Assembly: GCF_013300825.1 (NCBI RefSeq)
Contig: NZ_JAAIMY010000019.1
Coordinates: 1 to 64,000, forward strand
Length of the DNA: 64,000 nt
Origin: Blautia wexlerae
GTDB lineage: Bacteria; Bacillota; Clostridia; Lachnospirales; Lachnospiraceae
Reading direction: 5' to 3'
In this document: positions 56,864 to 64,000 of the stretch, one piece after another
How positions within the stretch are numbered: the stretch's first letter is position 1
How the letters are laid out: each line of letters opens with the position of its first letter
The notes under the pieces: generated by a model
What the model was told of the DNA's origin: nothing
Databases searched by the model: none
What the model saw: the letters and a program-made list of their open reading frames with translations, nothing else
Program-made: the position numbers and the translations under genes

Positions 56864-57517
56864 CTATTCGTTTTCTGCTTCGGCAAGTTTGTTAAGAATC
56901 CACTCCCGATTGATAACAATGTCCTCATCATCTCGGAGATCCTTGAAATCATCGCAGTGTGAAGAAGCAAATTCATACATATTGTCAATGTCAACTGCAC
57001 CAGTGATCTCACCCTTATTAATGATTACAAGAATATTTGTTCCGTCGGCATCGACAGCAAAGCGCAGTTCATCAAATTCTTTATCAGGATCATTTTTGAG
57101 AATAGAATCTGTCGCAAGTAATTTAACAAGTTCCATTATCCTGTCATCTTTACCTGCATCAAAAATCTGTATCTTTTCAACGAGCTGATTTGGTGACGTT
57201 ACGATTCGGGCTAAATATTTTTCAGTACGAAAATCAAACAAAGCATTTTCACCATAAAACATTTCATATGTCTTTTCTGCTTCTGATTCAGAAACCAGAT
57301 AAATCATGATAAGATCTTCCATCTGGTGATAGAGTGTAGGATAGTTTAAACGAAAGGTCTCTCCACAGCTCGGGCAGGTATAAAGGAAAATAGATTGATT
57401 AAGTACCTTCTCTTTCATTTCAGGATTCAGTGCAGTATTAATACTGTCCCAGAGCTCAAAATCCCCCTCATGATGGCAGGAAGGACAAGTTACCTTTTCA
57501 ATATGATGTTTTGACAT
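56864..57517 (-). CDS. CpXC-domain protein
   Basis: 217 residues. Two CPXC motifs near the N-terminus, TCPSCHHEG (about 9) and TCPSCGETF (about 47), bind a metal, probably zinc, and define the CpXC family. The rest is an alpha/beta domain with a charged helix. Cytoplasmic, function unknown. Strong AGGGGG site. It stands alone on the minus strand. Confidence 0.9.
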   Translation of the reverse strand: MSKHHIEKVTCPSCHHEGDFELWDSINTALNPEMKEKVLNQSIFLYTCPSCGETFRLNYPTLYHQMEDLIMIYLVSESEAEKTYEMFYGENALFDFRTEKYLARIVTSPNQLVEKIQIFDAGKDDRIMELVKLLATDSILKNDPDKEFDELRFAVDADGTNILVIINKGEITGAVDIDNMYEFASSHCDDFKDLRDDEDIVINREWILNKLAEAENE

Positions 57518-57738
57518 AAATAATCCCCCTTTTAGTGAGATAAATCTATAGTTTTTCTATTGTAGAATAATCTTATCCGCTATTATTTCGCCAGAAAATT
57601 GCTCTGTATCTCTATAGTTTAAAGTTTACATGTTATGATCATGTATGAAGTTGGAACAGAATAAAAGATTGTGCTATACTATTGTTCAAGAAAAAAACTC
57701 ATTGACATATTTCAATCTATTTAGGAGGATAAACGATC

Positions 57739-58716
57739 ATGTGTACAGCAGCAACTTATAAAACAAAAGATTTTTACTTTGGACGAACCCTCGATTATGA
57801 ATTCTCTTATGGTGATCAGATAGTAATTATACCACGTAATTATGCGTTTAATTTTCGCCATGTTGGCGATATGAAAAATCATTATGCAATTATTGGAATG
57901 GCTCATGTTGCAGAGGATTATCCTTTGTATTATGATGCTATGAATGAAAAAGGAGTGGCAATGGCAGGACTGAATTTTGTCGGAAATGCTGTTTATGCCG
58001 CGATTAAGTCAGATGTGGAAAATATTGCACAGTTTGAATTTATTCCGTGGATTTTAAGTCAGTGTTCTTCTTTAGTTGAAGTTCGCGAGCTTCTTGAACG
58101 AATTAATATTGTTAATACTCCTTTCAGCGAGCAATTACCATTAGCACAATTACACTGGATCATTTCTGATGAGAATGAGTCAATTACGGTAGAATCTATG
58201 TCAGATGGTTTGCATATTTATGACAATCCAGTAGGAGTGCTTACGAATAATCCGCCATTTCCACAGCAGATGTTTCAACTAAATAATTATATGTATTTAT
58301 CTCCTAAACAGCCCAGAAATACTTTCTGCGAAAATTTGGCTCTTGATGCATATAGTAGAGGTATGGGAGGATTAGGTCTTCCGGGAGATCTCTCATCTTC
58401 CTCACGCTTTGTACGTGTAGCTTTTACAAAGGTAAATGCAATTTCAGGTGAATCAGAGGAAGAAAGCGTTAGCCAATTCTTCCACATTCTCGGATCTGTG
58501 GATCAGCAACGAGGATGTTGCGAAGTAGCGGATGGAAAATATGAAATCACATTGTATACGTCGTGTTGTAATGTTACAAAAGGTATTTATTATTACAATA
58601 CTTATGAAAACCATCAGATCAGTGCAGTAGATATGCATGTAGAAAATCTGGATAGTGATAAAATGATTTGTTATCCAGTAATTCAAGGAGAACGAATCAA
58701 CTATCAAAATAAATAA
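57739..58716 (+). CDS. bsh: Bile salt hydrolase (choloylglycine hydrolase)
   Basis: 325 residues, an Ntn-hydrolase. Translation begins Met-Cys: removal of Met exposes the nucleophile Cys2. R16 and D19 (FGRTLDY), the GLNF loop, LTNNPPF with Asn, and SSSRFVRVAF with Arg complete the active site, and GIYYYNTYENHQI near the end matches the Clostridium perfringens enzyme. It splits glycine or taurine from conjugated bile acids; penicillin V acylase is the alternative, less likely from these loops. Start after AGGAGG. Confidence 0.94.
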   Translation: MCTAATYKTKDFYFGRTLDYEFSYGDQIVIIPRNYAFNFRHVGDMKNHYAIIGMAHVAEDYPLYYDAMNEKGVAMAGLNFVGNAVYAAIKSDVENIAQFEFIPWILSQCSSLVEVRELLERINIVNTPFSEQLPLAQLHWIISDENESITVESMSDGLHIYDNPVGVLTNNPPFPQQMFQLNNYMYLSPKQPRNTFCENLALDAYSRGMGGLGLPGDLSSSSRFVRVAFTKVNAISGESEEESVSQFFHILGSVDQQRGCCEVADGKYEITLYTSCCNVTKGIYYYNTYENHQISAVDMHVENLDSDKMICYPVIQGERINYQNK

Positions 58717-58754
58717 TGTTTTGAAATCAGGGATGAGGTAGAAAGGAAAGTTCC

Positions 58755-59435
58755 ATGACAAAAGATGAAGTAAAAAAACTCAGGATGAACAGTCCGGAAT
58801 CACTACAGTTTTTAAATAATGCTACAAAATTTTATAATTTAATGATGATGTATCGTTGTGCTATTAGGGAGATACAAACTAAACTTGAGGTTTTGGATGA
58901 TGAATTTTCAGTTGAGAACAATCGAAATCCTATTTCTTTTATAAAAACAAGAATTAAGCAGCCCAATAGTATTTACGATAAATTGCAGAAGATGGGATAT
59001 GAATTTACAACAGAAAATATACAGACATATCTCAATGATGTAGCAGGCGTTCGAATAGTTTGTGCGTTTATTGACGATATTTATATGATATCAGATTTGA
59101 TTACCCAACAGGATGATATTAAAGTTATTGAAATAAAAGATTATATAAAAAATCCAAAATCGAATGGTTATCGAAGCTATCATATGATTGTTGAAATACC
59201 AGTATTTTTTGCTAAGGGTAAAACACCTATGCGTGTAGAATTACAGATTCGAACCAATGGTATGGATTTCTGGGCAACATTGGAACATCAACTTCGCTAT
59301 AAAAAAGGAATTGAAGAAATGCCTGGCTATGATGAGATAAGTGAAGAATTACTTCATTCTGCAAGAGCTATCATTGAAGCAGATAATGAAATGCAGAGAA
59401 TAAAAGACAAAATTGGTATGTTCCACGAAATTTAG
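58755..59435 (+). CDS. Small alarmone synthetase, second copy
   Basis: 226 residues, synthetase domain only: VAGVRIVCAFIDDIYMISDLI, NPKSNGYRSYHMIVEIPVF, VELQIRTNGMDFWATLEHQ. It shares the family signature with the 21385 gene but is clearly diverged and AT-rich. Synthetases of this type raise (p)ppGpp when their own transcription rises, often under envelope or alkaline stress. It sits between bsh and cardiolipin synthase, 39 bp after bsh and 36 bp before the next gene. Confidence 0.92.
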   Translation: MTKDEVKKLRMNSPESLQFLNNATKFYNLMMMYRCAIREIQTKLEVLDDEFSVENNRNPISFIKTRIKQPNSIYDKLQKMGYEFTTENIQTYLNDVAGVRIVCAFIDDIYMISDLITQQDDIKVIEIKDYIKNPKSNGYRSYHMIVEIPVFFAKGKTPMRVELQIRTNGMDFWATLEHQLRYKKGIEEMPGYDEISEELLHSARAIIEADNEMQRIKDKIGMFHEI

Positions 59436-59470
59436 GGAGAAAACTGAGCAAGTAGGAAGGTGGAATATAT

Positions 59471-61030
59471 ATGAAACAAGATACTTTAGAGGGCAAAGCA
59501 AAAACAAAAAATGGGGTAAAACGGCTGTGTTTTTCCATAATCTGCATTCTTCTGGAAGTGATTTTTATTATTACTATCGTAACACGCTTGAATGAATATG
59601 CAGAAATCATAAATTTATTTACAAGGATTTTGAGTGGGATCTTGGTTTTGGGATTGTACGCATCAAATAAGACATCCTCTATGAAAATGCCTTGGGTCAT
59701 CTTAATTCTAATTTTCCCAATTATGGGTGTAGGCCTGTATTTGTTGATTGGTTTGAATGGTGGCACACATAAAATGCGTGAGCGATATGCAGAAATTGAT
59801 AGCAAATTGTTACCAATGCTTCCGGACAGTCAGGAGTGTTTGAGCAAAATAAAAGAAACAATTCCGAAAGCAGGAAATATAGCAAGTTACATACAAAGAA
59901 ATTCGCAGTATCCAATCTATCAGAATACGGATATTGTGTATTTTGATGAAGCAGTGAAAGGATTAGAGGCACAGCTTAAGGATTTGGAGAAAGCACAGAA
60001 GTTTATCTTTATGGAATATCATGCGATAGAAGACGCTGAAGCATGGCATAAGATTCAAGATGTTCTGGAAGAGCGAGTAAAAGCAGGTGTGGAAGTTAGA
60101 GTATTCTACGATGATATGGGTTCTATAGGCTTTATTAACACAGATTTTGTGAAAAAGATGGAGGCAATAGGAATTCATTGCCGTGTATTCAATCCGTTTA
60201 TGCCAGGTTTAAATCTGTTTTTGAACAATCGTGATCATAGAAAAATAACAGTTATTGATGGAAAAGTCGGATTTACAGGTGGATATAATCTAGCAAACGA
60301 ATATTTTAATTACACACACCCGTATGGACAGTGGAAAGATACAGGTATTCGTTTAGAAGGAGATGCTGTTCAGTCGCTTACGGTGACATTTTTGGAAATG
60401 TGGAATGCAGTAAGTGATAAGGATGCTAATGATTCTGATTTTAGTAAATACCTTTTCCACTATGATTATGCGGCACAGCAAACTGGGTTTGTTCAACCTT
60501 ATGCAGACAGCCCTATGGATAATGAGCAAGTAGGAGAAGAAGTTTATATCAGTATGATAAATAAAGCTGAAAAATATTGTTGGTTTATGACTCCATATCT
60601 AATCATAACAGATGAAATGACGCATGCGTTATGTCTGGCTGCTAAGCGAGGGATAGACGTAAGAATTATCACACCTGGTATCCCTGATAAAAAATTCATT
60701 TATAATATAACTCGTTCTTTTTATCATGGATTAGTTAAACATGGTGTTCGTGTTTATGAGTGGACTCCTGGTTTCTGTCATGCAAAAATGAGTGTGGCAG
60801 ATGACTGTATGGCAACTTGTGGAACAATTAATCTGGATTATCGAAGTTTATATCACCATTTTGAAAACGGCTGTTTTATGGCAGATTGTCAGGCAGTTGT
60901 GGAAATAAAAAATGATCTGATAAGAACGATGGGAGAATGTCGTGATGTGACAGACCAATATCAAACCGGACGAAGTGCATATTTGCGACTGGGACAATTA
61001 TTTATGAGATTATTTGCTGGATTGCTATAA
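59471..61030 (+). CDS. cls: Cardiolipin synthase
   Basis: 519 residues. N-terminal membrane segments (about 17-37, 48-65, 75-95) and two phospholipase-D HKD motifs, NRDHRKITVIDGKVGFTGG (about 255) and CHAKMSVADDCMATCGTINLD (about 435). It joins two phosphatidylglycerols to cardiolipin at the membrane. AGGAAGGTGG site. Terminator follows. Nearby bsh and alarmone genes suggest a membrane-stress role. Confidence 0.95.
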   Translation: MKQDTLEGKAKTKNGVKRLCFSIICILLEVIFIITIVTRLNEYAEIINLFTRILSGILVLGLYASNKTSSMKMPWVILILIFPIMGVGLYLLIGLNGGTHKMRERYAEIDSKLLPMLPDSQECLSKIKETIPKAGNIASYIQRNSQYPIYQNTDIVYFDEAVKGLEAQLKDLEKAQKFIFMEYHAIEDAEAWHKIQDVLEERVKAGVEVRVFYDDMGSIGFINTDFVKKMEAIGIHCRVFNPFMPGLNLFLNNRDHRKITVIDGKVGFTGGYNLANEYFNYTHPYGQWKDTGIRLEGDAVQSLTVTFLEMWNAVSDKDANDSDFSKYLFHYDYAAQQTGFVQPYADSPMDNEQVGEEVYISMINKAEKYCWFMTPYLIITDEMTHALCLAAKRGIDVRIITPGIPDKKFIYNITRSFYHGLVKHGVRVYEWTPGFCHAKMSVADDCMATCGTINLDYRSLYHHFENGCFMADCQAVVEIKNDLIRTMGECRDVTDQYQTGRSAYLRLGQLFMRLFAGLL

Positions 61031-61045
61031 GAATCTGATGAAACG

Positions 61046-61092
61046 ACCTTTCAAAAAACAGTTGATTTAGAAGTTAACTGTTTTTGAAAGGC
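61046..61092 (+). terminator. Intrinsic terminator after cls
   Basis: CCTTTCAAAAAACAGTT pairs with AACTGTTTTTGAAAGG, followed by CCGTTTTT; long stem of about 17 pairs. Confidence 0.88.
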
Positions 61093-61156
61093 CGTTTTTG
61101 CTATATCTAACAGTCTGTTGTACAAAGAAGATTTTGCATGGATGAAAAAACAAACC

Positions 61157-61193
61157 TTGTTGAGGTTAAATTGAGTTTTCCATTGTATTGTAT
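61157..61193 (+). promoter_or_regulatory. Shared promoter/operator, copy 1 (citrate synthase)
   Basis: TTGTTGAGGTTAAATTGAG, seven unmatched bases, TTGTATTGTAT. Inside are direct repeats TTGAG spaced 11 bp (one helical turn), then a TATTGT -10-like element 11 bp after the second. The same block occurs at 63181. The 11-bp direct repeat fits an OmpR/PhoB-type activator site; the regulator is unknown. Confidence 0.6.
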
Positions 61194-61302
61194 TGCTAAT
61201 GAATAAGAATAAGAAAAAGAACAGACAATGCTGAATGCACTGGAAACAAGAATATCTGAGTATAGTATGTAAGTTCGTAACAGAATGAAAGGAGCGATTC
61301 AA

Positions 61303-62649
61303 ATGAGCAATTTGGAAAATTATATGAAACAGCAAGCAGTTTTTTGTGAACAAAATGATAGCATTAGTAAGAATCTGTATTCAGAGTATGGTGTAAAAAG
61401 AGGCTTACGAGATGAAAAAGGCCAAGGTGTGTTGACGGGGCTTACAAATATTTCTGATATAAAAGCTTTTGAATATCGTGATGGAGTAAAGAGTCCATGT
61501 GATGGCGAGTTATCTTATCGTGGTTATAATATAAAAGATTTAGTAACAGGAAGTAAAGGAAAAAGGTTTGTCTTTGAAGAAGGAGCATATCTTCTTTTAT
61601 TCGGAGAATTGCCAACTGATACACAGTTAATGGAATTTCAGGGAAGACTATCTGATTGTATGGAACTACCGACTAACTTTACCAGAGATGTCATTATGAA
61701 AGCACCTACATCAGATATTATGGGTTCTATGACTCGAAGTATTCTTACATTGGGCTCTTACGATAAGGAAAAAGAAAGTCTTGAAATTCCGAATGTGCTA
61801 AGGCAGAGTATGCAGTTGATCGCAGCATTTCCTATGTTAGCAGTATATGCATACCATGCTTATTGTCATTATGAAAAAAACGAAAGTATGTATATTCATA
61901 GACCTGAAAAAGATTTATCTATTGCTGAAAATTTCCTGCGCCTATTAAGACCAGATACAAAATTCACAGAACTGGAAGCAAGAGTACTGGATATAGCATT
62001 ATTGTTACATATGGAACATGGTGGTGGTAACAATTCTACATTCACTACACGGGTAGTAACATCTTCAGGTTCAGATACTTATTCTGTTATTTCAGCAGCA
62101 ATGTCATCCTTAAAAGGAAAAAAACATGGCGGTGCAAATCTGATGGTAATGAATATGATGGATGATATTAAAAGTCATGTGAAAGATTATGAAGACGAAG
62201 AGGAAATTGCATCATATCTGAGTAAGATTTTGAAGAAAGAGGCGTTTGATCAGAAAGGACTTATTTATGGAATGGGACATGCTGTATATTCTATTTCAGA
62301 TCCGAGAGAAAGGGTGTTCAAAGGCTTTGTAGAACAACTCGCAAGGGATAAAGGACGTGAGAAAGATATGACCCTTTATAACAATATTGAGAAGATTGCA
62401 CCTAAGTTGATTGCAAAGCAGCGTCAGATATTCAAAGGAGTAAGTCCTAATATAGATTTCTATAGTGGTTTTGTGTATGACATGTTGAATATTCCAAGAG
62501 AATTGTACACGCCATTATTTGCGATAGCAAGAATTGCTGGTTGGAGTGCACATCGCCTGGAAGAATTGATAACTACAGATAAGATCATTCGCCCGGCATA
62601 TAAGAGTCTAGTCAGCAAAAAAGAATATATAGAAAGAGAGGAACGATAA
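61303..62649 (+). CDS. gltA: Citrate synthase
   Basis: 448 residues from the ATG at 61303 (AAGGAGCG site). It condenses oxaloacetate and acetyl-CoA to citrate. Catalytic triad blocks are present: HGGGNNSTF (about 240), the HAVYSISDPRERVF motif with His, and an Asp in SPNIDFYSG. This is the type common in Lachnospiraceae, longer than the E. coli form at the N-terminus. It could act on propionyl-CoA (2-methylcitrate) instead. It is followed after 1 bp by a marR gene and may be regulated with it. Confidence 0.9.
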   Translation: MSNLENYMKQQAVFCEQNDSISKNLYSEYGVKRGLRDEKGQGVLTGLTNISDIKAFEYRDGVKSPCDGELSYRGYNIKDLVTGSKGKRFVFEEGAYLLLFGELPTDTQLMEFQGRLSDCMELPTNFTRDVIMKAPTSDIMGSMTRSILTLGSYDKEKESLEIPNVLRQSMQLIAAFPMLAVYAYHAYCHYEKNESMYIHRPEKDLSIAENFLRLLRPDTKFTELEARVLDIALLLHMEHGGGNNSTFTTRVVTSSGSDTYSVISAAMSSLKGKKHGGANLMVMNMMDDIKSHVKDYEDEEEIASYLSKILKKEAFDQKGLIYGMGHAVYSISDPRERVFKGFVEQLARDKGREKDMTLYNNIEKIAPKLIAKQRQIFKGVSPNIDFYSGFVYDMLNIPRELYTPLFAIARIAGWSAHRLEELITTDKIIRPAYKSLVSKKEYIEREER

Positions 62650-62650
62650 T

Positions 62651-63076
62651 ATGGGAGCAGGAACCAGTGCAGAGGAGTTTTTTTTAAAGAGCATCAATGT
62701 TGAAAGTATATTTGAATTTGTCGAAAGAACAGATTATTTGTTTCTTTATAGTATAAAGGAATGTGTTGAAAAATCAGACTGTCATGAAGGAGTATATCTT
62801 TCAGAAGTGGCAGAATACATGAAATTATCGATTCCAGAAACATCTAAGATGGTAAAAAGTCTTGAAAATAAAGGATATATTATCTGGAAATTAGATGAAA
62901 AAAAAGAAAGAACATACCTTGTTTTGACGAACAAGGCAATTGAATTAAGTAATTGTCAGAAAGAAAAAATGATAGAAGCTTATGAAAAAATCATATCGAA
63001 TATACAAGAAGATGACCTGGCAGTTACACGGTGTACATTGAGAAAAATCCGACAGCTTATGGAAGAAATAAAATAG
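62651..63076 (+). CDS. MarR-family transcriptional regulator
   Basis: 141 residues. Winged HTH with VYLSEVAEYMKLSIPETSKMVKSLENKGYIIWKLDEKKERTYLVLTNKAIEL, the recognition helix and wing in the middle, flanking helices for dimerisation. It starts 1 bp after the citrate synthase stop, so the two are one unit. The target may include its own promoter; no clear MarR palindrome was seen at 61157 or 63181. Confidence 0.9.
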   Translation: MGAGTSAEEFFLKSINVESIFEFVERTDYLFLYSIKECVEKSDCHEGVYLSEVAEYMKLSIPETSKMVKSLENKGYIIWKLDEKKERTYLVLTNKAIELSNCQKEKMIEAYEKIISNIQEDDLAVTRCTLRKIRQLMEEIK

Positions 63077-63122
63077 TGATTAATACAACGGAGTAAGAAA
63101 AGCTCCTTCATATATTAGAATA

Positions 63123-63167
63123 AAAATATGACTGTTTCTTTAAAAAGAAGCCGGTCATATTTTTTTA
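63123..63167 (+). terminator. Intrinsic terminator after marR
   Basis: AAATATGACTG pairs with CCGGTCATATTTTTTT around a 16-nt loop, ending in a T run. Confidence 0.8.
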
Positions 63168-63180
63168 TGAAAAATAAATT

Positions 63181-63217
63181 TTGTTGAGGTTAAATTGAGA
63201 TTGACTTTGTATTGTAT
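63181..63217 (+). promoter_or_regulatory. Shared promoter/operator, copy 2 (PLD-like gene)
   Basis: Identical 19-base block TTGTTGAGGTTAAATTGAG, seven different bases, then the same TTGTATTGTAT as at 61157. The start codon of the next gene is 34 bp downstream, so a transcript starting near 63223 would have a short leader. Confidence 0.6.
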
Positions 63218-63251
63218 AAGTATGAAATAAAAAGGAATCAGGTGATGTACA

Positions 63252-64000
63252 ATGAAAAAGCATAAAATATGTAAAATCCTTCTTGTTATACTGGCAATTT
63301 TTTTATGTGTGGCTTTTTATGAATTGCTCGGAATCTGCGTTGCATATAAAAAGCAGCCGGAAGTGTCCAATACAACCAAAAAAGAAACAAAAAATGGGTC
63401 ATGGAACGAATGCAGTGAAAATACAGAACGGGCAGTAATCATAGAAAAGAATCCAGAAGCGCTTTTACAAAGAGTGCGTTTGATCAAGAATGCAAAAAAG
63501 GAAATTATTCTTTCTACTTTTGCATTTCAATCCGATGAAAGTGGAAAATTGATTTTAGGAGCACTGCATGATGCGGCAGACAGAGGTGTACATATTCGTC
63601 TGTTAGTAGATGGAATGGAGAGCTGGATTGATATGGAAGGAAATCCGTATTTCTATGGATTATCTTCCCATGAGAATGTTGAAATTAAACTGTATAATAA
63701 GGCCAATCCGTTGAAACCGTGGAAAATGATGGGTAGAATGCATGATAAATATTTGATTGCAGATGGAAAGAGATATATTCTTGGGGGAAGAAATACATAC
63801 AATTATTTCCTGGGTGATTTTCCGGGACATAAAAACTATGACAGAGACGTGTTAGTGGTTTGCGATGAACCTGAGAAAGAAAATTCAGTTAACCAGTTGT
63901 CAGAGTATTTTGAAACCATATGGAATCAGGAAGACAGTGGTTATTTTCATAACAATAAAAAACTGGCAAATAGAAAATCTGTAAAGAACGCAGTTTTAGA
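63252..64000 (+). CDS. Phospholipase-D-like protein, N-terminal part
   Basis: Runs past the right edge; 249 codons are inside. It starts with a membrane anchor (about 7-30: ILLVILAIFLCVAFYELLGIC), then a PLD domain with VRLIKNAKKEIILSTFAFQ and the HKD motif MHDKYLIADGKRYILGGRNTYN (about 165-186). A second HKD motif would lie beyond the window. Related to cardiolipin synthases and ClsC-type enzymes, but its substrate is unknown. It has its own copy of the shared promoter. Confidence 0.88.
   Translation, partial: MKKHKICKILLVILAIFLCVAFYELLGICVAYKKQPEVSNTTKKETKNGSWNECSENTERAVIIEKNPEALLQRVRLIKNAKKEIILSTFAFQSDESGKLILGALHDAADRGVHIRLLVDGMESWIDMEGNPYFYGLSSHENVEIKLYNKANPLKPWKMMGRMHDKYLIADGKRYILGGRNTYNYFLGDFPGHKNYDRDVLVVCDEPEKENSVNQLSEYFETIWNQEDSGYFHNNKKLANRKSVKNAVL

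Noticed and set aside
57739-58716. Penicillin V acylase instead of bile salt hydrolase
   Set aside because: Overall similarity to the C. perfringens bile salt hydrolase is stronger, including the C-terminal GIYYYNTYEN segment; not fully excluded.

Overview
The window is a piece of a low-GC Firmicutes chromosome carrying the replication origin. The protein set (DUF4446 and DUF3881 proteins, a GldA/F/G-like ABC system with a DUF4340 protein, a CBS-DRTGG pyrophosphatase, a Clostridium-type bile salt hydrolase) and the gene order point to a gut Lachnospiraceae bacterium, perhaps Blautia-like. The genus is inference; the family is fairly secure.

Left arm (1-30.7 kb, almost all genes on the minus strand). 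At the left edge two tandem consensus promoters drive what looks like an rRNA operon leaving the window, preceded by tRNA-Ser(GCU). Moving toward the origin come plsC, a lipoprotein, gyrA-gyrB (with a striking hairpin in the gyrB leader), rsmI-trmN6-ricT-holB-(Gmk-like)-(decarboxylase), which matches the B. subtilis yaaO-tmk-...-holB-yaaT-...-yabC block with a guanylate-kinase-like gene in the tmk slot. Then follow a two-component system, metK under a SAM-I riboswitch, murA, shikimate kinase, a flavin reductase, a CBS-DRTGG pyrophosphatase, an S1-domain protein, a small alarmone synthetase, rsmA, a large TPR/ATPase protein of unknown role, and recF-yaaA-dnaN-dnaA.

Origin (29.08-31.3 kb). DnaA-box clusters flank dnaA on both sides. 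The coding strand switches at about 30.9 kb, so most genes on both arms run away from the origin.

Right arm (31.3-53 kb, mostly plus strand). rpmH-rnpA-yidD-yidC-jag, mnmE-mnmG-rsmG, an ABC transporter with GldG-like and DUF4340 partners, parA-parB with two perfect parS sites (one inside the DUF4340 gene), a DUF4446 gene, serS, a DUF3881 gene, and an ECF sigma/anti-sigma pair. This is standard chromosome-maintenance, translation and envelope housekeeping.

Accessory stretch (about 53-64 kb). It begins at tRNA-Arg(CCU), which has a decayed tRNA-like copy upstream and a cluster of TTAGCTG repeats downstream, suggesting a tRNA-anchored insertion site. It holds an ABM monooxygenase, a MerR-controlled hydrolase-acetyltransferase-flavodoxin operon, a CpXC protein, bile salt hydrolase, a second small alarmone synthetase, cardiolipin synthase, a citrate synthase-MarR pair and a phospholipase-D-like gene cut by the window edge. 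The last two units share an almost identical promoter/operator. Together these genes suggest a bile and envelope-stress neighbourhood, which is inference from content and context.
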